From Silene conica (taxonomy: Eukaryota; Streptophyta; Magnoliopsida; Caryophyllales; Caryophyllaceae), in NCBI GenBank assembly GCA_029255685.2, contig CM055319.2, forward strand, positions 24,026,247-24,090,246: 64,000 bases of DNA, in the 5' to 3' direction. This document shows, in pieces, positions 10,523 to 21,083 of this stretch. Position 1 is the first letter of the stretch. Each line of letters starts with the position of its first letter. The notes beneath the pieces were generated by a model, which saw nothing but the letters and a program-made list of their open reading frames with translations, had not been told where the DNA came from and searched no databases. Position numbers and translations under genes: made by a program.

Positions 10523-11289
10523 TTCTTGACTCGACACCGCATAAACCACCCTAGACCACCTTGACGACCACCATACTACTCCCCTGATCACCACTTACTC
10601 CTCCCCTCCAACAACCATTAAAAACGATAGACAGAAATGCATCGACACACAAGAAAACACAGCCGGTCAGACTCGTTGATTCTTAATTTAATTAAACAAC
10701 CCCGTGACACACGTCTGAAAACCACCTTCACTGGTGTTGCACAGTGGTTGACAGCACCACGACAAGGGTCAGACACGACACACATACCCCATAGATTAAT
10801 TACACGAAAGAAACAGACTCAACAAGCAACAAACACGACTCAGGAAATCATACTAAAACGCAGCTGTGAAAGACGATTATAACAGTGTTTAACATACCTA
10901 CTTTACGAGTAAATCGACCACCCCTTGCTTGCCTTACAACCACCACGAGATTTCGTGTTACCACTTAGTGTGACGGCTGAGGTTTGTGTGGTGTTTAGAT
11001 GGGAATTAGGGTAGGTTAAGATAGGGTATAGTTGTTATAAACATGACGGCATACTAGTAGGGTTAACAAGGTTTGTAAAAAAAAACTAAGTATGGGCTGG
11101 TATAGAAAGCACAAGAACCGAGGCCCAATACTAGTGCGCGAGGTCTCAAGATCGATCCCCCTTACGAACACAAGTCACAAACCTTTTTATAACAACTTTA
11201 GCAATTACTAGCAACATTTAAATACCATCGACACGACAAATATAACAATTATAAACGTAGATATCGTAGTGAAAAATCGAGGTATTACA
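10523..11289 (-). mobile_element. Ty3/gypsy LTR, minus orientation, second half
   Basis: The remainder of the LTR that starts at 561. It ends GGTATTACA at 11289, which is TGTAATACC on the minus strand. Noncoding. Confidence 0.7.
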
Positions 11290-11475
11290 GTCTTCTCCCC
11301 TTAAAATGAACTTCGTCCCGAAGTTCAACCCTACTCAGGTGGACAACCAACTTACCCCTGCGAACTAGGGACACTAACCATTAATTAAACCACAGAATAT
11401 TACAGCTAGCTACTCCATCATTTGACTCACCTGCTAATCCATCCCCAACTTCGTGAATCCACTCTGAAAATTGTT
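11290..11475 (-). pseudogene. Gypsy polypurine tract and pol C-terminal fragment
   Basis: On the minus strand, GAACTTCGGGACGAAGTTC is followed by ATTTTAAGGGGAGAAGAC and then the LTR start TGTAATACC. This arrangement is typical of the end of plant chromovirus-type gypsy pol plus its polypurine tract, and it fixes the orientation of the split LTR. Further inward the sequence is not recognisable. Confidence 0.6.
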
Positions 11476-14039
11476 GGATTTTATCAACATTTGACTTTGT
11501 ACTTCCTACCCGAAGTCTCATATTTTTTGTGAGCTTCAAAACCTGAAATTTAATATATATCTCAAAGGGTCAAAAATGAATTACTATGTAAAAGTAAGTA
11601 TTATATCATTAATTGTAGTACGTTAAGGGACAATTTTAAAAAAACAGGCTCTAAATACACTTGTAATACACTTAGGTTTACACCTTAACTTGCTGATCAT
11701 ATTTGATTGCTTTTATTAATCAAGTTGATCATTGTTGTACTTGTACTATATAAAAATAAAGAAGATATGCAATATGAGAAAACCACTTGAAATAGGTTTC
11801 TAGTTTCTTAATGCACATGATCTTTATTTGCTCCTAATTAAATTAAAGTTCTATTTCCACTCTGAGTTAATCATTTAGTTGTTTATATTGTTGTATTAGT
11901 TAGAATTAGAATTATACCATGATTACTACTCCGTAGTAAGCATCATTAGAAGCATTATAATCATCGTAGCCGACTCCAAAATTAAAAATCCTTCTAAATT
12001 TGTCCTACTATAGCACCTAAATTAGATTAACATAGAGTTGAAAATTAAGAAGCACTCCACTTATCTCAATAAATAGTTTACACTTACTTTTTTGTGAAGG
12101 GGAAAATAAAGTAAGTGTATACTATTGACCGGAACAGAAAGAGTAAGGCTTAACTCTTTTAGTTAATTCTCATATAATCTTGAAACTTTTTTGTTGAAAG
12201 GGAACGGAGGAGATAAGGTTTTAAATTGTCGGCTATGATATATATAATATAAATTACACGATCTTTGAATATATTCGTCCACCGCATAACTTTTTGCATT
12301 CGGCTTAAGAAGTCAATAATTAATATTATTTAGTTCTTGCCTTAAATTTTCACGGTTAATAAAACAATACTATTTTATATCAATATCCGTGATGCATAGT
12401 TAATTTCTTTTCTAAGATATATGTCATGTTTATATATATATATAAAAAAATCCAAAAAAAGTTGTCTTTTTTTATAACAATCAAATCAAATAGTCCATTA
12501 TTTGTGCATGTTGGCTATTTGCTAAAAATGATTTTGAAATTTTAGAAATCACGTCTACAATTTATGTTTATATGTGTACAATTATATGGCCAATGGTATA
12601 AATGAAAACATGACTAAACGTAGCACGGAGGTTCCTCCTGGTCATTTGTAGTCCTGGCCTTTAACAATCATCCAAAATTTACTTTCGTGATCGTAAATTG
12701 AGGCCCAGCTGATAAAGGTTGCATGTTTTAGGCATACAATCGCAGTTCTCTTATAATTTAAGAATGTAATGTCTGCCTCATTATTGTCATGAATCTCCAT
12801 CTAAATGGAGATCGATGTTAATGATTCTGATATCCACATCTTTTATAAGAAGTAGAATCAAATTTCATAACAAAAAAAATTAAAACGGAATGTTGCTAGA
12901 ACTAATAAAGAAAAATTTCCGATGGGATGCGAAGATAACAAAAAAAAAACTTAACATTGAATAACATATTTTCAGCTTAAGTAAAATGTTTGAGCAATAC
13001 TGATGAATAAAAGGATCATGGATTGACCATATTTTTCTAATCTGACAGGAGAAGAAAGAAAATCAGTTAGATTAGATTCATAAAAACAATATCAAGAATT
13101 ATATGAAGAACAAAACAAAAAACTAAAATTAATACAACTGAACGTAACAAAATTAAAAGCAGAATAACAAAGTACGAAAATAAAATATGTAATGAATAAC
13201 AAAAATAAAATATGTAATGTTTGCTGCAAGCAACTTATAAGTACGTACGTATCAATCTATATATAATGATATAACTCAAGTATTATTTCAATTTATATAC
13301 CTCCAAATTCTACTATAAATTTTAAATCTATTCTATCTAGTTTGAAAAAGTTGGAGACTCGAAAGTGTTTCTAAAAACGGAGATACAAACACCATGTATT
13401 TATAGCATAATGCTTATTGCATTATGGCTAGCAGACTACTACCTTGTGAATCTTTGTTCTATGTTATATTCATGTGCTTGCATAGGAGACTACAACTACA
13501 ACCTCTGTAACTATTTAATTTAGGATAAATCTTAAGTGTTTTGCGAAGGTTGAGATTCTCGAAATATTTCATAAATTTTATCTTTTCTTATTTTTATTTT
13601 GAAACCCTTATTATATTTTTCAATCAATTAAGTCGCGCGAAAAAAATCTCCTTTAATAATATAGATAGATTTGATTTAATTTATAATCTGATTGGTTATA
13701 ATCTGATTGGTTGTATATTTTAATGATATCTTAATGATTTTGATTTCGACAGAAATATGGTAAACGTTGAATACTTATGAAATATTTATGGAATATAATC
13801 TGATTGGTTGTAATCTGATTGTTTCTAGTCATCTATTTCTTAATTTTGATTTTGATTGGTAGGGAATATTTAATTTGGAATAAAATATTATGGAATATAT
13901 GACGTGGCATAAATTAGAGCTTCTGATTGGTCTACGAAACATTATTTTGTGAGGGTGAATGTGAGTGCGAGAAAGAATGAACGCTGAAACAATACTGCGC
14001 CACATATGCAATTTGACATTTTGCTTTTATAGTAATAAT
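11476..14039. other. AT-rich intergenic stretch without recognisable genes
   Basis: No coding similarity is seen on either strand. It contains a small Stowaway-like inverted repeat (12054-12148), a TA-rich run near 12430, and a phrase built on AATCTGATTGGTT repeated several times between 13680 and 13830. The short ORFs have low-complexity AT-rich translations. Confidence 0.6.
12054..12148. mobile_element. Small Stowaway-like MITE (candidate)
   Basis: Inverted arms AATAAATAGTTTACACTTAC (left) and GTAAGTGTATACTATTG (right) flank a short centre. The right end reads ACTCTTTCTGTTCCGGTCAA on the minus strand, resembling the CTCCCTCCGTCCCGGTCA-type ends of plant Tc1/mariner MITEs. Target duplication is not clear. 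Confidence 0.45.
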
Positions 14040-14399
14040 GATTAATTGATAAGAATACTCTGAACTATGGGTGTCCTGCTCAAAATACTCCAAACTCTAT
14101 TTTAACTACCAATATAACCAACTAATGTTATCATTCGCTTTTATTATAATATATGACCTGCTAACTGCTAAATAAGTGAAGAAATTTCTAACCCTTCTTT
14201 AACCAATCTTTCTCTTTCTACTTCTTTGTTAATCTATTCACCTAATCACACCATTAAAACACGCTACAATAAGTTAACAAAACAACAAATTCTATTCAAA
14301 GCAAATGAGGGCATTAACTGGTTATATTGGTAGTTAAAATAGAGTTTAGAGTATTTTGAGCAGTTCACTCAAAGTTTAGAGTATTTCTATCAATTAATC
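14040..14399. mobile_element. MITE with long (~95 bp) terminal inverted repeats
   Basis: The left end GATTAATTGATAAGAATACT matches the reverse complement of the right end, GATTAATTGATAGAAATACT. The match continues for about 95 bases through ACTCTATTTTAACTACCAAT on both sides. The centre is noncoding. A target duplication could not be recognised, so the superfamily is unassigned. Confidence 0.7.
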
Positions 14400-14462
14400 C
14401 TTTAGAATATAGTTTATGCTTTTCAAAAGTAATTTTCAAAAAAGTGTTTTTTTCTAGAAATT

Positions 14463-15302
14463 AGGGTATGTTTGGTTAAGCTCATAATAAGTATTTTCGA
14501 TAATTTCTAGTGTTTGGCTTAATTTACTTGTTTTAGTTTTTTTTTTCATTTATTGTTGTATAATTATATTTTCCATCCAAGTAGAAATATAGAATCATTC
14601 ATAGATAAATGAAATATGTACGATTATACTATATTGTAAACTCTATTTTAAGACCATTGTATAGTACAATTACTTTAAAATTCATCATTTTATGCCATTT
14701 TATGTTAAAAAATGACAATATTGTATTTTTATAAAGTGACCAATTTATCGTAATATGCTCACTTTGCGTCTCTCGCAATCTCGTTCCATACATTGGTGAT
14801 GCACAATAATAATTATTGTAATTAGTACAGTCTAATTTATTGTGGATCTAGTTTACACATAAAGAATGTGACCTTTTTTATGTTTTTTTTAATCTTTTCA
14901 TGATACTTGCGAGATTTTTTAATTAGTATTCATTCTTATAATATTAGACTATAAATATGCATTTTATTGTATGTTTAATGTTACAAATTAACATAAAAGA
15001 TCATAAAGTTTGTCATTAACAAAAATTGACAAAAGTAGAAAAAATAATTTACGGTAACGAACGTCATATCATGCTTTTAAATAATATTTTACCTAAAAAA
15101 ATGTAGCAGAGGTTATAAGAGAATCATAAAAAAATGAAGTTATATTTGTCGGTTTTGGAAGAAATAGAAACTCTGTTTTTTTGATCGAAAAAGTGATTTT
15201 CAGCTTTAGAAAAACAGTATTTATTTTTCAAAAACCAAGTGTTTGGTATAGCTTCTGATTTTCAGAAACAAAACTTTTTTTAAACTTGACCAAACACATA
15301 CT
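14463..15302. mobile_element. Candidate non-autonomous DNA transposon with degenerate TIRs
   Basis: The left edge GGTATGTTTGGTTAAGCT and the right edge read on the minus strand, GTATGTGTTTGGTCAAGTT, form imperfect inverted ends of the common plant 'TGTTTGG' type. AT-rich interior, no ORF. Target duplication not convincing. Confidence 0.35.
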
Positions 15303-15913
15303 TAATTAGTGTTGATGTTCGACCTTATATGAGCTATCTTTATTTAGTATTAACATTAAAATCCTCATTTATTTTACTACTTAGAGAATAAAACTTCTCA
15401 CTAATTTTTCCTTGTAAAGAAATCAGATTAAATAAGGAAACAAGACTCTATTTTTATTAAATTGTTATCTTTTTAATTAAGATATAATCTTTAATAATTA
15501 AATCTTCTTTTCACAAGATTATTGCCTTTTAACTAAAATAAAACAAAATGGTATAAATCTAAAAATTCGTATATAAGAAACCGATAATTGATATTATTAG
15601 TTTCGGATGAAAAAAACTTACCATGTACCTAATTCATATAAGGAAATTATTAACTTATATTATTAATTTCGGGGCCAAAAAAATCTTTAAAATTATTTAA
15701 GAAAATTCATAAATTAAAATTATTAGTTTAGTGGTAAGAAAATTCATTAAAACACACATTTCATGACTTTACTCAATTCTTTTAATTAATTTTCATTACA
15801 ATTTTTTATCCTCAGTAAAATATGAAAAACTAACAAATGTCAATATTAACTCTATAAATAATTAAATATAAACTAAAAGATCTATAAATATCGTGCATGC
15901 ACGCGGGATCCAT
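15303..15913. other. AT-rich spacer, nothing recognised
   Basis: No coding potential, inverted repeats or known ends were recognised. Confidence 0.5.
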
Positions 15914-16081
15914 TGTGAACCCCCGCGATATAACATAAAAGCAAACGAGTAAACGTAGCGGAAATACGTGAATTTTAAAACTTTTCGACACATGATTAAA
16001 ACTTAATCGCAGAAATTCAATTAAACATGCGGAACTTTAGAAACAAATTAAGCGTAAGTTATACAAAACCCGGGTGTTACA
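15914..16081 (-). mobile_element. Short gypsy-like LTR remnant
   Basis: Starts TGTGAACCCCCGCG and ends CCCGGGTGTTACA, the inverted TG/CA form of plant gypsy LTR ends in minus orientation. The left part resembles the LTR beginning at 62241 (TGTAAAACCCCTCGCG, then a CGGAA-containing stretch). At 168 bp it is probably a deletion derivative or TRIM. No target duplication seen. Confidence 0.4.
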
Positions 16082-16257
16082 CTAATAATCCTCGATCGAG
16101 CTTATTCCAAGTAAAAGCAGTCGATCGAGTGAATAAGGCAGTCAACCGAGTAACTCCCTTCGAATAACCCCTCGAACGAGTAAATAAGCTACTCGATCGA
16201 ATAACATCTGGACAAAAATCCCTCGATCGAGCATAAGAACCACTCGATCAAGCATTT
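16082..16257. repeat. CTCGATCGAG motif cluster
   Basis: Seven variants of the 10-bp palindrome CTCGATCGAG (for example TCGATCGAGT, CTCGAACGAG, ACTCGATCAAG) within 170 bases, spaced about 15-30 bases apart. A CTTATTC/GAATAAG inverted pair also occurs between units. A related pair lies inside an ORF at 51619-51648. Confidence 0.75.
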
Positions 16258-16372
16258 GAATCTCCTTCGGAAGCCGTTGCTGATTTTGAATGTGCTCTTA
16301 AAATTAATCCTCATAATAGAGATTTTTCAACAGAGCTACAACTTGTCGTTGACCGTTTAGCTATCAACTGAA
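16258..16372 (+). pseudogene. TPR-like gene fragment
   Basis: An open frame ends at TGA 16370-16372 and reads ESPSEAVADFECALKINPHN, then RDFSTELQLVVDRLAIN. The pattern A-x-x-DFE-x-AL-x-x-NP-x-N is that of a tetratricopeptide repeat followed by the start of another helix. No methionine or upstream exon is recognisable, and a motif cluster and LTR remnants abut it. It is most simply a terminal exon fragment captured or stranded among transposons. The parent gene is unknown, and chance similarity is possible given 37 residues. Confidence 0.35.
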
Positions 16373-16384
16373 ATGGAAAACGAT

Positions 16385-16959
16385 TGTAACACCCCCATTT
16401 ATTTCAGAGCCTTTAGTAAGACATTCTCAAATAAATAGAGCTATTACCATCTCGGAATGTCCGAGGTAGTGAATAACAAAGTAAAACAAACCAAAGTATA
16501 CTTTATATAAAACTGATTAAATTTAAACTTTCGATATTATAATTACTGCTCAGCGGAAAAGAAAATACAACTGATGACTTCTCCAGATGTAATATAATTT
16601 TAAGTCGGTCCAAAGTCTGCATCTCACATTCCTGCCCCAGCTCCTAGCTCATTTGTCTCTTTCCTCTAAAATCTACTCCTCATTCCGGATCATCGTAGAT
16701 TCGTAGGTGTCACACGAATACACTGTCAGCCTCGCGATCGAGTAGGATAACACAAAAATCATAATGCAACAAATATGATATGCAAGGCCATGATATGCTC
16801 GAGCTCATTCTCAATCTCATTCTCAAACCCGTAACACCCACCCATACCGAACCTCCCGGCAGAGTATAATGGGCCGTCGCCGAACACCAGCTCAATAGCT
16901 GATAAGACACCAAGTCTGGTCTGCAGAACCACCCTGGGCTTTATATCAGAACAATATAT
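16385..16959 (-). mobile_element. Gypsy-like LTR fragment
   Basis: Begins TGTAACACCCCCATTTATTT, very like the LTR start at 561, and is GC-moderate and noncoding thereafter. It breaks off where a fragment of non-LTR RT begins at 16960. Confidence 0.5.
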
Positions 16960-17039
16960 GACTCTCAATCAACCGGTTCAAGGCATGCAGGATAGCCTCG
17001 CCCCCACCAGAAACACCTACCCCAAACTGAAGTCCATCA
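16960..17039 (-). pseudogene. 80-bp inverted fragment of the non-LTR RT gene
   Basis: Nearly identical to the reverse complement of about 21651-21730, the RT coding segment containing GDGLQFGVGVSGGGEA-like sequence. It directly abuts the (AAT)n tract that forms the 5' flank of the larger element. It is probably a separate, truncated insertion of the same family in opposite orientation. Confidence 0.8.
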
Positions 17040-17061
17040 GAATAATAATAATAATAATAAT
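17040..17061. repeat. (AAT)n flank of the non-LTR element
   Basis: About seven AAT units. The same trinucleotide follows the 3' end of the element at 23592-23621, suggesting insertion within one microsatellite. Confidence 0.85.
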
Positions 17062-17882
17062 AGAGAGAGGTGAGAGGGCGGAGAGTGCGATATCAGCGTG
17101 TAGTTTCGTTCGTTCCTGCCGTCATCAGTCTCGGGGTCCAAACGTCGCTGGCGAACATCTCGTCGGCATCTCCCATCGCTGGCGAGTTCAACGATGGTGG
17201 CTTTGTGTGGAGAGTGAGAGAGAGGAGGGAACAACGGATGCTTTAGTGTTTCGTTTTTTTTAGGGTTTCACAGGGTTCCAGTTGCCAGTTCCAACCACCA
17301 GCGGTGTCCGGACGACAGCCACCGGCCTTTTGTCGTCTCGGGGCGACACAAGACGCCGACCAGGGGTGAGTGTGTGCGGCTGGTGTCGTTGTTACTGTCG
17401 TTTGCGAGAGGTGTGAGTGAGTGCATCCAACCACCGGCGGTTACCTCACGTCACCGTCGTCCACCCCACTACTCGTCGACGACCTCTCGTTGCCGGCGAT
17501 ATATTTGTGGTTGTGGTGCTTCCCCGTGAGTGAGAGGAGAGTGTGTGGTGCGGTTTCAGTTGCAGTTTCGGTTTTATCGTGAGGTTTTACGTTCTGGGTT
17601 CCGGCGTGGTTTTGTTCATTCGGTCTGCTCGCTGGTAATAGCGTTAAGGGAGTTGTGGTGGCTTTTTGGTTCAGGGTAGCAGTCGTGCTCTTTCCATATC
17701 TTGGTCGTGGAGGTTGCTTGTCTCCTTTTTTCGAATTTTTTGAATTTGTGGAGATTCTGATGCTTGTGTGGTAGCTTGCTTAGTGTTTTGGGTTTGCTTA
17801 TCAAGTTGCAGGGCTGCTCGTTTTTTGTACAAGTGTGGAGTTGTTTTGCTTGGTTTCGTGACTTGTTTGGTACGTGGATGTC
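17062..17882 (+). other. 5' UTR of the non-LTR element
   Basis: A GC-rich leader rich in GTCG/CGGCG and GAGAG repeats, without a conserved ORF. The coding frame is closed by a TGA at 17859-17861, so the first usable ATG is 17883. Confidence 0.55.
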
Positions 17883-17950
17883 ATGACCAACGTCACTCGG
17901 TACCATTGTCCTTTTGTGGGGCTATCTGGGTGTCAAGATGGCCGTGGTAA
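17883..17950 (+). pseudogene. Non-LTR ORF, N-terminal piece (before CACTA insertion)
   Basis: The ATG at 17883 opens MTNVTRYHCPFVGLSGCQDG and continues to the TAA target site at 17948-17950. If the CACTA element and one TAA copy are removed, the frame runs straight into 20438 and onward. The joined region would hold a Cys-rich segment followed by THLRDRHC, a C2H2-like finger as found at the N-terminus of R2-type proteins, where it binds target DNA. Confidence 0.7.
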
Positions 17951-17974
17951 CACTACAAAAAAAACACGGAGTAC

Positions 17975-18350
17975 TGACCGAATTTCTGACGGATTGTAGA
18001 GTCCGTCAGAAATTTTGGTCTACTGACCAATTTCTGACGGATTTTCGGTCAGAAAAATTTTTTGACGGATAATTCGTCAAAAATCCGTCAACATGAAAGC
18101 CCGCGAAAAAAATAAGTAAATCCGCGAAATATCAGAGTCAATTTCTGACGGATTTTGGGTCAGAAACTTTTTTTGACGAATTTTCGGTCAGCAACTGAAC
18201 TGACACAAGTCAGCTTTTTCTGAAAAGTGGAAATTTTTTTTGACCGTTTCTGACCGAAAATCGGTCAGAAAAATATTACTGACCGATTTTCCGTCACAAA
18301 ATCAAAAAAGCGCGGTTTTGACGGATTCCTGACCGAAAATCCGTCAGGAC
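17975..18350. repeat. Left subterminal repeat array of CACTA
   Basis: Repeated TTTCTGACGGATT and TTTTCGGTCAGAAA units, many forming GACGGA/TCGGTC inverted halves. The mirrored array occupies 20030-20420. Confidence 0.85.
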
Positions 18351-19492
18351 TTTTTTTTAGTTGTTTCAGAGAACGCAACCGCTGCCATTCTCGCCTTATT
18401 TCCTTCGCCCAAATTAAAATCGCCATCTCCATTTTCTCCCCCAAATTTCGTTTTCCCCCCTCAAAATCACACCACCAAGACAACCACCACAACACTAGTA
18501 TCAACTCCACCTTGCATGGTAGGTATTGTATTTATGTTTTTTTCCTTTAATTTACAGTTTTGTTTTCGTTTTATTTCAATTCATAATTGATTTTTTTGTA
18601 TATTGCAGTTTGAGAACCACCACCACCGTGACAACCACCACCACTACGGCCGTGCGTCACCACCACCTTGCAAAATTAATTAGGTAATTGTTTATGTTTA
18701 TTACTTAATTAGTTTTTTGAAAAATTGGTTAGTTTGGTAAGGTTAGTGTAATTGTTTTAGGTTTAATTAGTTAGCAAATTTGATCTAAGTAGTGCCAATT
18801 AAGTAGAAAAATGACCTAGGATAATAGCCGGTTAGATAGAAAAATTGAGCTAGGATAGTTGCTAATAATTTGTTGTTGTTGGTGTTGTTTATTGTAAATA
18901 ATTGTTAGTCTTGTTACTTGAATTGTTAATTGTTGTTGTTGTTGTTGATAGTTCGTTGTTAGTTGTTAATTTTGAATAGTTATTTGATAATTGTTAATTC
19001 TTAGTTATTAATTGTTGATAATTGTTAATTGTTAATTGTTGTTAATTGTTGATTGTTAAATGATGACCTAGTACCCGTTCAAAAATTACTTATTAGGAGT
19101 AATTTTTGAATAGTCCCCGTTTTGGGACTATCTTTGTACGTTTCAAGTCATTTAGGTAGCAAAAAAACACTTGTGATTTTTTAATGAGGGTAAAATTTGG
19201 TGACAATTCCTTTTATATTCTTTCAATACGTATATGGACTAATAATATAATCCATATTTTGTATTTGGAGAATAAAGGGGAATTGCTGCCGAATTTTTTC
19301 CCCATTAATAAATAACAAGTGCGTGTTTGCTAATGACTTGAAATGTACATTAATGGGTTTAGGTTGGAGTGATAAGGACCTAATTCAAAGACTATTTGAT
19401 ATCTTGACAACAATTACATATTCATTGATGATATTGTTTTTTTGTGTATTTTATTGCTAGGAAGTCGTCGATCCTGTTCTTATCAACCAAGC

Positions 19493-19732
19493 ATGTTTAC
19501 TCAGATTCAAACTGAGAATATGCGTCTCAAAGAACAAGTTCAAAGCACTCAAGATACTCAAAAACAAATGCAATAGGAACTGGCGGAAATGAAAAAAGCT
19601 TGGAGTGATTGGCAGACCCACTTTTCCACTCAGTCGTGCTCAGGTATGCCAAATGCTCACCGACGCGACGACTTCTCAGACGACCCTCATGGCTTTGGAT
19701 ATAGCATGTCGATTGATCCTCCTACCACTTAG
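19493..19732 (+). pseudogene. CACTA transposase-associated protein, C-terminal remnant
   Basis: The frame MFTQIQTENMRLKEQVQSTQ then QKQMQ is followed by TAG, then ELAEMKKAWSDWQTHFSTQ, and ends at TAG 19730-19732. It is a Gln/Glu-rich coiled coil like the C-terminus of plant CACTA-associated (Transposase_24-like) proteins. It is preceded by TTGCTAG, a possible splice acceptor. The in-frame TAG and missing upstream exons make it a relic; family assignment is from pattern only. Confidence 0.5.
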
Positions 19733-20029
19733 GATAGTTTATCACATGTAGTAGTTTTAGATTATGGCTTATTAACTTTCGAACATATTTTATGTTGGTG
19801 TATGAATTATGAAGACTCTTTTATGTAATTCAAGTTCTTTTTCATGTTTTTTTCTTTGTTGTTGGTTAATTGTTGTTGATTCCTGCTTAGCGGTCGACTT
19901 GGGAATAAATCTCCGTTTGGCGGATGATAAATGTTTTGCAGGATTTAGTGATTTTGAGATTATAAATATGAACAATGCTGTGGCATTGGGCTGGACAGCA
20001 AGCTGCTGTTTCCAGCATACACAGGTTCA

Positions 20030-20420
20030 AATTCTGACGGAAAATCCGTCAGAAAAAGTCAAAATTTGACTTAATTTCTGACCGATTTTCGGTCAGAAAT
20101 TTCAACAACTGACCACATTTGTGACCGATTTTCGGTCAGAAATTTCACTCTTTATGACGGATTTTCGGTCAGAAAAAGTCAATTTCTGACGAAAAATCGG
20201 TCACAAAAAGTCAAAAAAACTTTGACTTCTATTTTTTTTATTCAACCGTTAAACCGTCAAAAATCCGTCATAAATATTTTTCTGACGGAAATTCGGTCAG
20301 GAAAGCGATTTTCGTGACGAAATTTTGGGACGGAAATTTCTGACGGAAAATTCGTCAGGAAAGCGATTTTTCTGACGGATTTTAGCTTTTCTGACGGATT
20401 CTTTCCGTCAGAACACCGTG
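20030..20420. repeat. Right subterminal repeat array of CACTA
   Basis: Mirror of the left array, with about a dozen TGACGGA/TCGGTCA units in both orientations leading into the terminal repeat. Confidence 0.85.
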
Positions 20421-20437
20421 TTTTTTTTGTAGTGTAA

Positions 20438-21062
20438 TGGTCTCAAAAAAGCTCCCATGCTTACTCATCTACGTGATCGGCACTGTTCCGGTGATGCCCA
20501 GGTTATTACTCGACAATCTCTTACTTCTTTGTCTATTTTCGAAGAGGCTGAGACTACCTTTCGTCGCATGGGTATCTGGTTATGTGGGGTTTGTTTTAAA
20601 ACGCATGCTCATAGTAAGCGTTGTCTGCATGGGGATGGGACCTTTGTTGAAGCACCAGACTCGGGGAATGGGGTTGTCTCTTTCGTTCTTTACGAATTTC
20701 CTAGACCGTCTGAGCCTGACCCACCCTTGCATTCTGATAGTGTTGTTCATGAGGTTGACGGCGGGTTCATTGTTACTTCTCTTGATCGGTTGTTGTCTAA
20801 GGGTTTGCGAACTGTGAAGTCCATTCCCCCGCGGTGTCGTCTTGGTTTCTCTCGGGTTCTTAAAGGGGCCCTTGATGCTGTGGTTCGTTCTCCTTCTGAT
20901 CTCTCATCTTGGGTTGCCCTGCTTGTTTTACCCCTTTGTATTCTCAAGACGTTTTCTCCGCGGAGTAGTCGTGAGTGTCGTGCCGCTGTCAGGCGGCAAC
21001 GGCAGGAGGAGAGCATTTCTGGTGCTATTTGTTTTTGGGGTGTGCCTGGTGGCTTGTTGTAG
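20438..21062 (+). CDS. Non-LTR ORF, N-terminal domain after CACTA
   Basis: Open from the base after the CACTA target duplication to TAG 21060-21062. It begins with GLKKAPMLTHLRDRHCSGDA (second half of the finger), then LCGVCFKTHAHSKRCLHG, a second Cys/His-rich motif. The following AVRRQRQEESISGAICFWGV lacks recognisable domains. The TAG at the end is in frame with the RT segment that starts seven codons later, so it is a single nonsense codon in one long protein. These fingers would be expected to contact target DNA or element RNA. Confidence 0.75.
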
Positions 21063-21083
21063 GTCCTTCGGGATACCATAGCT

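Larger units (their letters stand above)
17951..20434. mobile_element. Non-autonomous CACTA (En/Spm) transposon
   Basis: 2484 bp with perfect terminal repeats beginning CACTACAAAAAAAACACGG on each end and a 3-bp target duplication TAA (17948-17950 and 20435-20437), both diagnostic of CACTA elements. Subterminal regions (17975-18350 and 20030-20420) are packed with variants of TGACGGATTTTCGGTCAG in both orientations, the expected transposase-binding repeats. The interior contains simple TTGTTAATTG-type repeats (18880-19055) and only a transposase-like remnant. It must move with a transposase supplied elsewhere. Confidence 0.95.

Noticed and set aside
13829..14011. 60-codon ORFs near 13541-14011
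   Set aside because: AT-rich, repeat-derived and without homologous copies or domains.
17616..17906. ORFs in the GC-rich leader (both strands, 16958-17950)
   Set aside because: They overlap the 5' UTR and the inverted RT fragment, and have no recognisable domains.
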